Shown: piece after piece, positions 48,025 through 55,493 of the stretch
Position numbering within the stretch: the first letter of the stretch is position 1
How the letters are laid out: every line of letters begins with the position of its first letter
Origin: Nonomuraea corallina
GTDB taxonomy: Bacteria > Actinomycetota > Actinomycetes > Streptosporangiales > Streptosporangiaceae
Length of the DNA: 64,000 bases
NCBI RefSeq assembly: GCF_027620315.1
Contig: NZ_JAPNNL010000001.1
Coordinates: 44,071-108,070, forward strand
Reading direction: 5' to 3'
Program-made: the position numbers and the translations under genes
Notes under the pieces: generated by a model
Database searches by the model: none
What the model saw: only the letters and a program-made list of their open reading frames with translations
Told to the model about the DNA's origin: nothing

Positions 48025-48300
48025 TCAGAGTTGCAGTCCCAGTTGCACGGCTATGGCTTCCCCCAGAGAGCGGAGGCGAGTCGTGCCCCCGCATCGCGCA
48101 TCAGCGGTGTAGCGCTCGGTGGTCGTCACGCGGGTGTGACCGAGAACCTGCTGTACGACACGGATGTTCACACCCTGCTCGATGAGGAGCGTCGCGGCGG
48201 TGTGCCGGGCGTCGTGGACCCGGACGTCCCGGACGCCGGCCTGCTTGAGGATGGCCTTCCAGCGGCTATCGATCAGGTGCGAGAACCGGCATGGGCCAGG
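48025..48300 (-). pseudogene. Tyrosine integrase C-terminal remnant at tRNA-Ser
   Basis: The minus strand reads HLIDSRWKAILKQAGVRDVRVHDARHTAATLLIEQGVNIRVVQQVLGHTRVTTTERYTADARC and stops at 48025. It contains the second-box H-x-x-R (HDARHTAATLL), the His of LGHTRVTTTE and the nucleophilic Tyr (RYT); the catalytic core's first half and the DNA-binding domain are missing. Only about 90 codons remain, 8 bases before the next gene's stop. Position 60 bases from tRNA-Ser supports a decayed integrative element. Confidence 0.8.
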
Positions 48301-48307
48301 CGGGTGA

Positions 48308-49129
48308 TCAGGGAAGCGAGAGCGTGACCACGGTGGCGTCGTCGAAGGTCTTGCCTCGCGGCCATCGGGATCCTGTGGGGTCGCTGTACTCGGCCGCGCG
48401 TACGCGGCTGATCAACGCCTCCGGACCCTCCTGGTCGAGCAGGTCGAGGGCTTGTCGCCAGGTGGCGAGGTGGAAGCGATCGACGAGGCGGGATGCGCCG
48501 TCGCTCAGGAGGACGGCCGTGCGGACCGACTCCCTTGGAGCCGTCCCCGTAAGGGCCTGGTCGGCGGCGAGGGGGTCGGTGACCGCGACCCAGAAGCCGC
48601 CGTCGCGGTTGCGGTGCGCACGCAACGCCTCTACGTAGTCGCGATGGGCGGCCTGGTGCTCGGGGCTGCCCGAGTCGAGGGCGTCCATAGCGCTGCGGTA
48701 GCGAGCACCGACCTGCGCTTCGCGATCATCGCAGATGACCATCGGCTCTGCGGTGCCGCCCGTGCCGAGGACCAGGCTGGAGTCCGCCAGGACGAGCCAT
48801 TCGAGAGCGTCGTCCGTACGCCGGAGCATCACCACGGTCGCCGAGGGCGAACCGGGGTGGCCGAGGTCGCAGGTGTCCTCGTGCAGGCCGGCCACAGCTT
48901 TGATCTCGCCTGCCAGCAGCTCGGGCAAGGGTTCGCGCTTCTGCGTCATGGCGGCCAGCAATGAGGAGCCCAGCGTGCGAGCGAACCAAGCGACCCCATG
49001 TGAGCAGCCGGACTCGGAGCCCCCGGGCGTGCCGGCCCCGTCGAGGAGGACCGCCGCGTCTGCGCTCACTGCGGCGAAGTCCTCGTTGGGACGTCCCGGA
49101 GCCGCTTCGGTGGCCAGCGCGACGCGCAT
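48308..49129 (-). CDS. PP2C-like serine/threonine phosphatase domain protein
   Basis: 273 residues from ATG 49129 (MRVALATEAAPG). PP2C hallmarks: R-P-N-E-D at 13-17, LLDGAG (28-33), SATVVMLR strand with WLVLADSSLVLG, RTAVLLSDGASRLVDRF, and a final FDDATVVTLSLP. The metal Asp residues are kept. Usually such enzymes dephosphorylate Ser/Thr or act on regulators. Two bases separate its start from the stop of the HTH gene upstream, so the two form an operon in the island. Confidence 0.8.
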   Translation of the reverse strand: MRVALATEAAPGRPNEDFAAVSADAAVLLDGAGTPGGSESGCSHGVAWFARTLGSSLLAAMTQKREPLPELLAGEIKAVAGLHEDTCDLGHPGSPSATVVMLRRTDDALEWLVLADSSLVLGTGGTAEPMVICDDREAQVGARYRSAMDALDSGSPEHQAAHRDYVEALRAHRNRDGGFWVAVTDPLAADQALTGTAPRESVRTAVLLSDGASRLVDRFHLATWRQALDLLDQEGPEALISRVRAAEYSDPTGSRWPRGKTFDDATVVTLSLP

Positions 49130-49131
49130 GC

Positions 49132-49989
49132 TCACCCCTCCTGGTGCCGGTAGAGCGGACTGGCAAGTTCGACCTTCACGGGTTCCCCGCTCTCCGGCTC
49201 GTACTCCGTGGACACGACCGTCGAGAACGGCTTGTCCGCCACTCGGCCCCATAGGGCCGCCAACTCGGTTTGCAGGAGCCGGACCACGCCGAGCGTCCCT
49301 TGAGGGTGGATGCCGGTGAAGACCAGGACGTGGCCTGCCCCATCGGGGCGGGGAAGGCGTCCGAGATAGGCGTAGTCGATCGGCCGCGCGGGCTCGTCAT
49401 CGGAGCCCGACCGGTAGCGTTCATCGGTCCGGGTGTCGTGAAGCGTCCACACGTCCTCCTTCACCCACTCCAGCACCGGGTCCCGCTCGTACAGCTCCCC
49501 CATGACCGTAGAGAGCCGTGGCCCGCAGATCACCACGAGGTTGGGTCGATTCAGGTTGACGTCGCCACCGAGGGGGACGTGCTCCAGCTCCACGGCCAGG
49601 TCGAACCCACGCGCGAGATCTTCCAGTCGCTTCGCCGCCGCGACGTCTTCCACAGCGACGACAGGGCGTGCTTGCCGGGCTTCCCGCTTCAGAGGCGTGA
49701 TCAGCGTGATCGTCCCCTGGCCGAAGAAGGCTCCTTCGGGGGCCGGACCGGTGTGGCGGATCTGGTGGATCCGACCGCGGGTGAGGCCGGCTTCCTTGGC
49801 GATCTGGGCGTACGACATGCCCTGCGCGTGCAGCTCTTGGATGACCCGCCGGCGAAGACGTGACAGCTCGGTCACCTCCTGCTGCGCGGCGTTCAGGCGC
49901 TCGGTGGCAACCCGGAGCAGTTGGTACGGATCTTCGATCGCGGCGATCCGCTCCGCGTCGTTCGATGGCAATGGTCCCCCTCGGATCAT
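49132..49989 (-). CDS. HTH protein with C-terminal SLOG-like domain
   Basis: 285 residues. N-terminal helical region then a sigma-like/resolvase-type HTH (LRRRVIQELHAQGMSYAQIAKEAGLTRGRIHQIRHTGP). The C-terminal 180 residues contain GQGTITLITPLKREARQARPVVAVEDVAAAKRLEDLARGF and RPNLVVICGPRLSTVMGELYERDPVLEW, whose beta-strand-plus-GP loop recalls nucleotide- or NAD-sensing Rossmann/SLOG domains; this is a weak reading. Co-operonic with the PP2C gene. Likely a ligand-sensing regulator. Confidence 0.65.
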   Translation of the reverse strand: MIRGGPLPSNDAERIAAIEDPYQLLRVATERLNAAQQEVTELSRLRRRVIQELHAQGMSYAQIAKEAGLTRGRIHQIRHTGPAPEGAFFGQGTITLITPLKREARQARPVVAVEDVAAAKRLEDLARGFDLAVELEHVPLGGDVNLNRPNLVVICGPRLSTVMGELYERDPVLEWVKEDVWTLHDTRTDERYRSGSDDEPARPIDYAYLGRLPRPDGAGHVLVFTGIHPQGTLGVVRLLQTELAALWGRVADKPFSTVVSTEYEPESGEPVKVELASPLYRHQEG

Positions 49990-50023
49990 TGCCGAGAGTC
50001 TAGGCCCCTAGACAGAATGCCGT

Positions 50024-50461
50024 CTATCTCCCTTGACGGTATGCATTCGAGTGGTTCGCCGGGTTTGGATCTACTGCCGCGTCGTCCAACGAAGCCCAGA
50101 CGGTCCGGCCTCTGTGGTCGCCCAGCACGCCCCACTCTGACGCCGCCTCGGACACGATCCGCAGCCCGCGCCCGCCTTCAAGGTCGGGATACTCGGGGAA
50201 GATTTGCGGCCTACCCGGCCCCCCTTCGTCCAGGACGGCGATCCACAACCGCCCGGCATCGCCGCGAATGGTCACGAGAAAGCGACCCCCGAACCGTCCA
50301 CTCGCCGAGTGCCGTATCGCGTTCGTAGCCAGTTCGCTCACGATCAGTTCGGCCGTCGCGACGTTAGGCCAGCCCTTGAGGAACGTGGTGACGAAGCGCC
50401 GGGCTTCGGTGATCGAGACGGTGGACCCGAGGAAGTAGCGAGAAATGCACCAAGCCGACAC
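50024..50461 (-). CDS. HATPase anti-sigma-type ATP-binding protein
   Basis: 145 residues of the RsbW/SpoIIAB-like GHKL family, common in actinomycetes. N box ELIVSELATNAIRHSASG, G1 box DEGGPGRPQI, G2 GGRGLRIVSEAASEWGV. The C-terminal ASLDDAAVDPNPANHSN is disordered. No sigma factor adjoins. In many genomes such proteins pair with DUF397/XRE-DUF5753 modules; an XRE-DUF5753 gene lies upstream here. Confidence 0.82.
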   Translation of the reverse strand: MSAWCISRYFLGSTVSITEARRFVTTFLKGWPNVATAELIVSELATNAIRHSASGRFGGRFLVTIRGDAGRLWIAVLDEGGPGRPQIFPEYPDLEGGRGLRIVSEAASEWGVLGDHRGRTVWASLDDAAVDPNPANHSNAYRQGR

Positions 50462-50560
50462 GGGAAACTCCTGGTGTCTAGGGGACTATACGCCTCCAAG
50501 CACCAAGCGTATGAGCAGCATTACAGCAAGCTCAAGGTATTCCACGTATAAATACGTGTC

Positions 50561-51400
50561 CTAGCGAGTGTGGGCTGCCAGGTTCCTCATGTCCTGGGCG
50601 ATCTGCCAGAGAAGATCCCGCATCTCATCCCCGTACACCGCAGCGTTGCCGAACAGCTCGAAGGTCTCCTCGTGAGCCGCGATCTCATGCGCCTGAGTCA
50701 TCGTGAGATCACCGGTCAAGCTCTCGACGACGCTCGCGCCCCCGTCGTAGATCGTGAACCCATGCAGCGGAAAGGCCGGCGCCTCTACCGCCCAGGGCAC
50801 AACTCCGAGCCGGACATGCGGCATTGTGGACACCTGAGCCAGCCGATCAATCTGCGCCACCATCAGCGCCGGTGACCCCGGCCAGGTCCGGACCGCTCCC
50901 TCAGTCAACAGGAACGCGAACTCTCGATCCGCCTCGAACAACACCGCTTGGGCATTCAATCGAACGGCCGCCGCCTTGGCCGCGTCCTCCTCATCAACAT
51001 CGCGGCCGATCGCCAGCGCGAGCCTGGCGTATTCGGGGGTCTGCAAGAGTGCCGGGATCATCGCTGACTGAAACGACACCACCCGCCGCGCCGCACGCAA
51101 TCGAGCAGCGTTGGCCGCCTCCCGACCGGCAAGCCCACCCTTGAGCCGAGACACCTCATCACGCAGCCGAGCGAGCAGGGCATCCAGCTCTGCCCGCTCA
51201 TCCCCATCCAGCCCAAGAGCGTCGACCAGACGCTCAACGGTCTCAGGCGTTGGAAGCAGCCGACCGGTCTCTATCCGGGAAACGGTGGGCTGAGCGACCT
51301 GAGCACGCTGCGCCAGTTCCTTACCAGTCAGCCCAACCCGCTTGCGCAGCCTTCGCAACAGTTCACCCAATGCCCGCAAGCGATCCCGTCGATCCTCCAC
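50561..51400 (-). CDS. XRE family regulator with DUF5753 domain (Scr1-type)
   Basis: 279 residues. N-terminal HTH_XRE (LGELLRRLRKRVGLTGKELAQRAQVAQPTVSRIETGRLLPTPETV), then the DUF5753 domain (FQSAMIPALLQTPEYARLAL; RLNAQAVLFEADREFAFLLTEGAVR; VRLGVVPWAVEAPAFPLHGFTIYDGG; EETFELFGNAAVYGDEMRDLLW). WhiJ/Scr1-like regulators of this design are scattered in filamentous actinomycetes and usually have a small DUF397 partner; none is seen, though a small Cys-rich gene lies 480 bp upstream. Confidence 0.9.
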   Translation of the reverse strand: MEDRRDRLRALGELLRRLRKRVGLTGKELAQRAQVAQPTVSRIETGRLLPTPETVERLVDALGLDGDERAELDALLARLRDEVSRLKGGLAGREAANAARLRAARRVVSFQSAMIPALLQTPEYARLALAIGRDVDEEDAAKAAAVRLNAQAVLFEADREFAFLLTEGAVRTWPGSPALMVAQIDRLAQVSTMPHVRLGVVPWAVEAPAFPLHGFTIYDGGASVVESLTGDLTMTQAHEIAAHEETFELFGNAAVYGDEMRDLLWQIAQDMRNLAAHTR

Positions 51401-51457
51401 ACCGAGCGTTCTACCACTCCCGCTGTGCCGGTCATTGCCGAATTGTTCTCTTGAGGA

Positions 51458-51799
51458 TCAAGGGCTGCCGCGCGCATCCCCAATCTCATGCGGATAGTGC
51501 CCATAGTGGCGCTGACGCCAGCGCTCGAAGTAGCCGATGCCCATCATGCTCACCCCAGCGAAGGCGGCAACGCAGAGACCAAAGAGCAGGGTGGACTGCG
51601 CGAAGGCGTATTCCCATCCCGTTGCGGCACCGATCAGCAGGAAGAGGACGAGGAAGCCGCCGACAGCAGCGCCGGTGACCAACCCGAGGCGGACAGGATG
51701 GGCCGCAGAGAACCGTTGACCGCGATGGGGCTTGGCACCGCCACCCAATGCCACATCGGCTCGCCAGAACCAGCCCGTCAGTTGCCTCATCAAGCGCAC
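51458..51799 (-). CDS. Hypothetical membrane protein (113 aa)
   Basis: Two spans (LGLVTGAAVGGFLVLFLLIGAATG and STLLFGLCVAAFAGVSMMGIGYF) preceded by a basic N-terminus (KPHRGQRF) and followed by RWRQRHYGHYPHEIGDA. Codon use is slightly less GC-biased than the chromosome. Unknown family; sits between the XRE gene and a Cys-rich small gene on the same strand. Confidence 0.65.
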   Translation of the reverse strand: MRLMRQLTGWFWRADVALGGGAKPHRGQRFSAAHPVRLGLVTGAAVGGFLVLFLLIGAATGWEYAFAQSTLLFGLCVAAFAGVSMMGIGYFERWRQRHYGHYPHEIGDARGSP

Positions 51800-51880
51800 A
51801 GCGAACCCCCTTCATGCCTCCGGCGGGGCGCTCTGGCTTCCGGGATGATCGCCGCGCCTCGCTTCAGGACCGTAAGTGGC

Positions 51881-52051
51881 TCAGATGGGAGGCGTGTGCG
51901 TCCGCACGAGAATGTGACCGGGTATGTTGTCGCAGCAGACAGAGAAACCGCTGTGGCGAGGGCACTCGACCTCGACGGACGCTGGGCAGAAGTAGATGTC
52001 CGGGCAGCCGCAGTCGTAGAAGTGTGGCAACGGGTCGGGGAGTTGCGGCAT
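51881..52051 (-). CDS. Small Cys-rich protein (56 aa)
   Basis: ATG 52051 (an adjacent in-frame GTG at 52057 follows GGAAC). It reads MPQLPDPLPHFYDCGCPDIY then FCPASVEVECPRHSGFSVCC and ends DNIPGHILVRTHTPPI. Six Cys plus two His in 30 residues (C14, C16, C22, C30, C39, C40) suggest a zinc or disulfide knot. It sits on the same strand as the XRE, HATPase, HTH and PP2C genes, upstream of all of them, and may be their first gene. The plus-strand frame over the same bases has poorer codon character. Confidence 0.6.
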   Translation of the reverse strand: MPQLPDPLPHFYDCGCPDIYFCPASVEVECPRHSGFSVCCDNIPGHILVRTHTPPI

Positions 52052-52152
52052 GGTCACACGTTCCAGGATGCATGATCGGGAAGGCCACCGCCTGAAGGCC
52101 GCCTTTACTGGTCGCCGAGGTTCAGCAGGCCAGTTTCCGTATATCGACGTGT

Positions 52153-52209
52153 CCGATCCTGATTTGCAAAGGCCCTCTTCCCGAGTACGGGGAGAGGGCC
52201 TTTTTGATC
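52153..52209 (+). repeat. Right att-like direct repeat
   Basis: Near-copy of the tRNA-Ser 3' end plus terminator (47956-48014): starts CCGATCCT, then AAAGGCCCTCTTCCC...GGGGAGAGGGCCTTTTTGATC. The hairpin is preserved and serves as a terminator. It marks the right edge of the tRNA-Ser island, about 4.2 kb from the left copy. Confidence 0.7.
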
Positions 52210-52254
52210 AAGGTTGCCGTTCTCCTCACTGCCGGTGCGTGGCCGGTCGCTGGG

Positions 52255-52818
52255 TCAGCGGGGTCGCCGGTAGCGCAGATAGACGATCCCGTTGCTGGAG
52301 GCGGTGCTGGAGACCAGTTCGAGCTGGTAGGACTTGGGGACGCCGTCGAACAGCCGGGTGCCCTCGCCCGCGACGTAGGGAAACATGCTCACCTGGAGCT
52401 CGTCGATCAGATCGAGCCGCATGAGCGATCGCCAGAGGCCGACGCCGCCCCAGACCACGATGTGGCCGTCGCCGCCCAGTCTGAGCTTGTCGATCTCTTC
52501 TGTCGTGTCACCGGTGGCGATAGTGGTGTTGGCCCAGTCGGCCGTCTTCAGGGTCCGGGAAAAGACGATCTTACGTCCGGCGTTCAGGATGTCGGCGAAC
52601 GGGTGGTCGGTGGACGTTGTCATGGCCCCGGCGATGCTCTCGTAGGCGGTACGGCCCATGAGGTGCGCGTACGCGCTCCGGAGGAAGTCGAGGTGCGCCG
52701 GGTCGTCGGGGTCGCGGTTCTCCGGCAGGGCGAAGCAGAACCTCGAAAACTCGGTGCCCTCGTCGGCGAGCAGGCCGTCGAGGGAGTAGTTGAATACCGT
52801 CGCTATCAGCTTCCGCAT
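52255..52818 (-). CDS. Dihydrofolate reductase family protein (RibD C-terminal-like)
   Basis: 187 residues from ATG 52818 (MRKLIATVFNYSLDG). The fold motifs are YSLDGLLADEG, LMGRTAYESIAG, RKIVFSRTLKTADWANTTI, HIVVWGGVGLWRSLMRLDLIDELQVSMFPYVAGEGTRLFDG. NADPH-dependent reductases of this YyaP/YwjB-like group rarely have known substrates. First gene outside the island's right boundary. No partner. Confidence 0.88.
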   Translation of the reverse strand: MRKLIATVFNYSLDGLLADEGTEFSRFCFALPENRDPDDPAHLDFLRSAYAHLMGRTAYESIAGAMTTSTDHPFADILNAGRKIVFSRTLKTADWANTTIATGDTTEEIDKLRLGGDGHIVVWGGVGLWRSLMRLDLIDELQVSMFPYVAGEGTRLFDGVPKSYQLELVSSTASSNGIVYLRYRRPR

Positions 52819-52983
52819 GATCAGGACTCCGTGGTCTCGAGTCGTCGGGGAACGTGTGTCCCGGGCCGCAGCGTCTGTGGGCTGTACCTGATGCCTTAGA
52901 CGACACCGCCGCCCGGAAATCATCGGCGCCGGGTCCACTGGCTGGGTGCGTGATCAAGTAATGGGGTCGAGGCCCTTCAAGGG

Positions 52984-53107
52984 GCGGAGATCAAACGACA
53001 TGCGGCTGTGATCATCTTCGGGCAGGATCGCCCCTCATGCTCGTGAGCACTCTCGTGGCCGACGCGGGCCTGCCGCTCGCGCCGTTACCCGCACAGGTCG
53101 CCGAGAG
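52984..53107 (+). repeat. Degenerate second copy of the 57.2-kb promoter and signal-peptide region
   Basis: About 124 bp align with 57205-57331, including a 34-base identical run over acgacatgcggctgtgatca and onward, the start codon and the signal-peptide codons (LAPLPAQ). Differences include a 3-base deletion and scattered substitutions. It ends where the copied gene would continue, so the rest was never copied or was deleted. Confidence 0.75.
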
Positions 53108-53132
53108 CCTGTTCACCTGCTCTGCGAGGTAG
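53037..53132 (+). pseudogene. Truncated copy of the secreted-protein gene at 57258
   Basis: Starts ATG 53037 and reads MLVSTLVADAGLPLAPLPAQVAESLF before ending in TAG after 31 codons. The first 23 codons match the signal peptide of the intact gene at 57258 (MKLVITLVAGAGLLLAPLPAQ) with substitutions that break the hydrophobic core (D9, P13). Non-functional as a secreted protein. The remaining bases up to 53177 hold no gene. Confidence 0.7.
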
Positions 53133-53177
53133 GGCGGCGTGTGGTGACGCGCGGTGAACCGGTCTTCGTGGTGACGA

Positions 53178-53804
53178 CTACCCAGTGACCCCAGGTTGGG
53201 CTGAGTCGGCCAGGATGGCCGCCAGCTTGAGGCCTTCGTCGGCGAAAAGTCGTCCTGCCTGCTCTCCCTTGCCACGTGTTTCCAAAAGGACGAGCCGGGA
53301 GGAGCCGTCGCGTTGGGGTACGACGCGGATCTGCCGCACCTCGCTGAAGCCGCTCTCCTCCAGTTCGGGGTGGACCGCCGTCGGTGACCAGCGCACCTTC
53401 CAGGCGCGGTCGAAATCGATGATCTCCAGTTCTCCGTTATAGGTGTAGGGGACCGGTCCGTCGAGGGTGACGGCGAACGAGGCGTAGTAGGTGGCGGTCT
53501 CCCCGAAATTCAAGTGGGCCTTGGGGCGGACGCGGATGTCCTGGATGGTTATCCGCTTGGCCTGGGAGCCCTTGGTGAAGGCGTTGTAGATGCCGTCGAA
53601 GTCTCGGGGCGGCTCCAGCACCTGGGCTTTCATGGCGTGCAGGTCGCCGCGCTGCCAGGCCGTCAGGAACGCGGTCGCCGTCCCCTTGGGCGAGCCTTTG
53701 GTGCGTACCGTCAGGTAGACGGCAATGCCCAAACCGAGGACGGCGGTCAGAGCTACGGCGATGGTGATCGCTGTCCGTCGCCGGCGGCGAGAAAATGCGG
53801 GCAT
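53178..53804 (-). CDS. Membrane-anchored NTF2/MecA_N-like domain protein
   Basis: 208 residues: cytoplasmic SRRRRRT, one span (AITIAVALTAVLGLGIAVYLTV), then a domain with TATAFLTAWQRGDLHAMKAQVLEPPRDFDGIYNAF, QDIRVRPKAHLNFGETATYYASF and AWKVRWSPTAVHPEL. This is the NTF2-like N-terminal transpeptidase domain found at the start of class B PBPs (MecA_N). Normally a dimerisation and transpeptidase domain follows; here the protein ends 55 residues later. So it is either a truncated PBP or an independent sensor-type protein. No downstream transpeptidase remnant is seen. Confidence 0.72.
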   Translation of the reverse strand: MPAFSRRRRRTAITIAVALTAVLGLGIAVYLTVRTKGSPKGTATAFLTAWQRGDLHAMKAQVLEPPRDFDGIYNAFTKGSQAKRITIQDIRVRPKAHLNFGETATYYASFAVTLDGPVPYTYNGELEIIDFDRAWKVRWSPTAVHPELEESGFSEVRQIRVVPQRDGSSRLVLLETRGKGEQAGRLFADEGLKLAAILADSAQPGVTG

Positions 53805-54028
53805 ATCGGGCGATCCTATTGGCTGGGCCACAACACTCAGCACCCGAGCCCGATCGCCCCTGGGCCATCGAGCGGGAACGTCCGCCACAAACAGCGCCCT
53901 GCGCAAACGAACCTCGGCGGACGTCCGCGGACGCCACCACCGCAGGTCAAGGCCTTGGTCGCCGATTGAATCGGCTTCTGCGATCCGTGGTTCGTGTGGT
54001 GTCTTGGGCGCCGATCTCCTCGCAGAGG

Positions 54029-54394
54029 TCAGGCCCAGGAGCCTGGCGGGTCCACGATGAGGTGTTCGGGATGAGGCAGCGGGGCGGGTTCGTCTTCGGC
54101 GGCGTAGACCTCCAGGCATGAGAGGTAGCCGTCTTCGACGAAGAGCAGTACGCCGTCGCCACGTGCTCGTGTGAAGGCGGAGATGAGCACGCCGTCCTGC
54201 ACGGGGCACGCCAGAGCCGGAGGCCCCATTCCTGAACGAAGATCCAGAGTTGCGCATCCGCACCCGCAACGACTGGCGACGACTGCGGAGGACACCTGAG
54301 CCCGCAGTTCCTCCACACCGGGGAAGTCCTGTGCGAGCAGCGCCAGAATGACGGCCTGCTCCTCGGCGGATAAACGACGTTCGCCGTCTTGCAC
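54029..54394 (-). CDS. Hypothetical protein with CGCGC motif (121 aa)
   Basis: Soluble; N-terminal RRLSAEEQAVILALLAQDFPGVEELRAQVSSAVVASRC with the Cys run GCGCATLDL, then VLISAFTRARGDGVLLFVEDGYLSCLEVYAAEDEPAPLPHPEHLIV. The E-E-x-x-V-L-x-x-L-L-x-x-D-F-P-G-x-x-x-L-R-x-Q opening and LLFVxDGYLSxLE strand match an uncharacterised actinobacterial family I have seen annotated only as hypothetical. ATG 54394. Stands alone. Confidence 0.75.
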   Translation of the reverse strand: MQDGERRLSAEEQAVILALLAQDFPGVEELRAQVSSAVVASRCGCGCATLDLRSGMGPPALACPVQDGVLISAFTRARGDGVLLFVEDGYLSCLEVYAAEDEPAPLPHPEHLIVDPPGSWA

Positions 54395-54812
54395 ATCACC
54401 AACGTACCGGATTAAATGCGGGATGAATTCTAAGAGGGGCGTTTAGTTATGTTCTGTGCCAATTCGCCCTGTCATGGCTGTCGAGCGATTCGCTTACTTC
54501 GGGAATTTTCTATGCAGATACGATCCGGTTCCGGGAGCCACCTTGAGAGCCACCCGAATGGACGATCTTGAACTGAGCCGGACGGACATGGACAGCCGGA
54601 GTCTTGACGAGCAGCACGGCGAAAGGTTCTGAACGGTCCTGGAGATCGTTTGGGATCTTGTCAACAGAAGGCGTCAACGGCCGAGTGCGTGTTGCATGGC
54701 CACGGACACCCCTCAGCCTCCAGGCGCCGGCTGACGATCGAGCAACCTGTTGCCGATCTCGCGTGAAGTCTCGGTAGGGGCAACCTGCCGAGAGCCGGCT
54801 TGATGCGGTGCG
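54395..54812. other. 418-bp gap without a supported gene
   Basis: Lower-GC stretch between the CGCGC-motif protein and the DUF4276-like gene. It contains a 24-codon frame (MDDLELSRTDMDSRSLDEQH) at about 54557-54631 with GAGAG before it, but codon use is not convincing. No repeat or RNA gene seen. The composition agrees with an acquired defence locus beginning here. Confidence 0.4.
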
Positions 54813-55493
54813 TCAGCGTTCATTCGTGAGCGCAGCGTTCACCGCGGAGAGCCAGGCGTCCGCGTGAGGACAGGCACTCCTGATGGTGTTGATCCCGATC
54901 TCGGCTATGACGAGCGGGCCGTCGGAGGTCTTGCGATACCGCGGATATAGACGAAGTAGACGCTTGGAGGGCGCTGTGCTGGCCCCGTCGTTGACCAGTT
55001 CTGCACCTTGCGCCTGCGCCACAATGGCTTGGACGGCCTGGGCGAGCGCGTCGTCGCCGGTGAGTTCGCCGAGTGCCTCATGACCCAGCAGAACCCATGC
55101 CTCCAGTTTGTGAAGTACCAGGTGTGGTAGGAAACGAGGGCGGTCAATGGTGTCAGCGATGGCACGCTCGACGTGAGTCACACGGTTGTACGGCGAACCT
55201 GAGGGACGTGTCGCCATGCCGGGCACGTCGCTTGGGAGTCCGTAGTAGTCCAACATGGTCGTCAAAACAGTGATGGAGGAATCAGCGAGCAGCAGGCGGA
55301 TCTCTGTAGCGAGCTTGGCCCACGTGGACACGCCTCCTCTGAAGGAAGGGCCACCTGCGGGACGTTTGGTGGTGAAGATAGACCAAGTAAGGTAGACATC
55401 GGAGCTGCATAGGTAGGGCTCAATGACTTCGCGGACTACGGTCTCCTCAGACTGGCCCTCGCACAGGATGTGCACTCGGCGCATTTCCGTCAC
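54813..55493 (-). CDS. DUF4276-like (TOPRIM-type) protein
   Basis: 226 residues from GTG 55493, whose GTGA overlaps the ATPase stop. The N-terminal strand-loop RVHILCEGQSEETVVREVIEPYL supplies a TOPRIM-type Glu; TVLTTMLDYYGLPSDVPG supplies an Asp; LVLHKLEAWVLLG and STAPSKRLLRLYPRYRKTSDGPLVIAEIGI complete the DUF4276 pattern. Such proteins are predicted nucleases. They are found with SMC/AAA-type ATPases in two-gene phage-defence operons related in design to PARIS, AbiL and OLD systems. Codon use is less GC-biased than the chromosome. Confidence 0.8.
   Translation of the reverse strand: MTEMRRVHILCEGQSEETVVREVIEPYLCSSDVYLTWSIFTTKRPAGGPSFRGGVSTWAKLATEIRLLLADSSITVLTTMLDYYGLPSDVPGMATRPSGSPYNRVTHVERAIADTIDRPRFLPHLVLHKLEAWVLLGHEALGELTGDDALAQAVQAIVAQAQGAELVNDGASTAPSKRLLRLYPRYRKTSDGPLVIAEIGINTIRSACPHADAWLSAVNAALTNER

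Noticed and set aside
51845..52075. Plus-strand 76-aa frame (MIAAPRFRTVSGSDG...)
   Set aside because: Overlaps the Cys-rich minus-strand gene, with poorer third-position bias and no SD; the minus frame looks more protein-like. Not entirely excluded.
54557..54631. 24-codon frame MDDLELSRTDMD... as a small gene
   Set aside because: No codon bias, weak SD and no family; described only as part of the gap.
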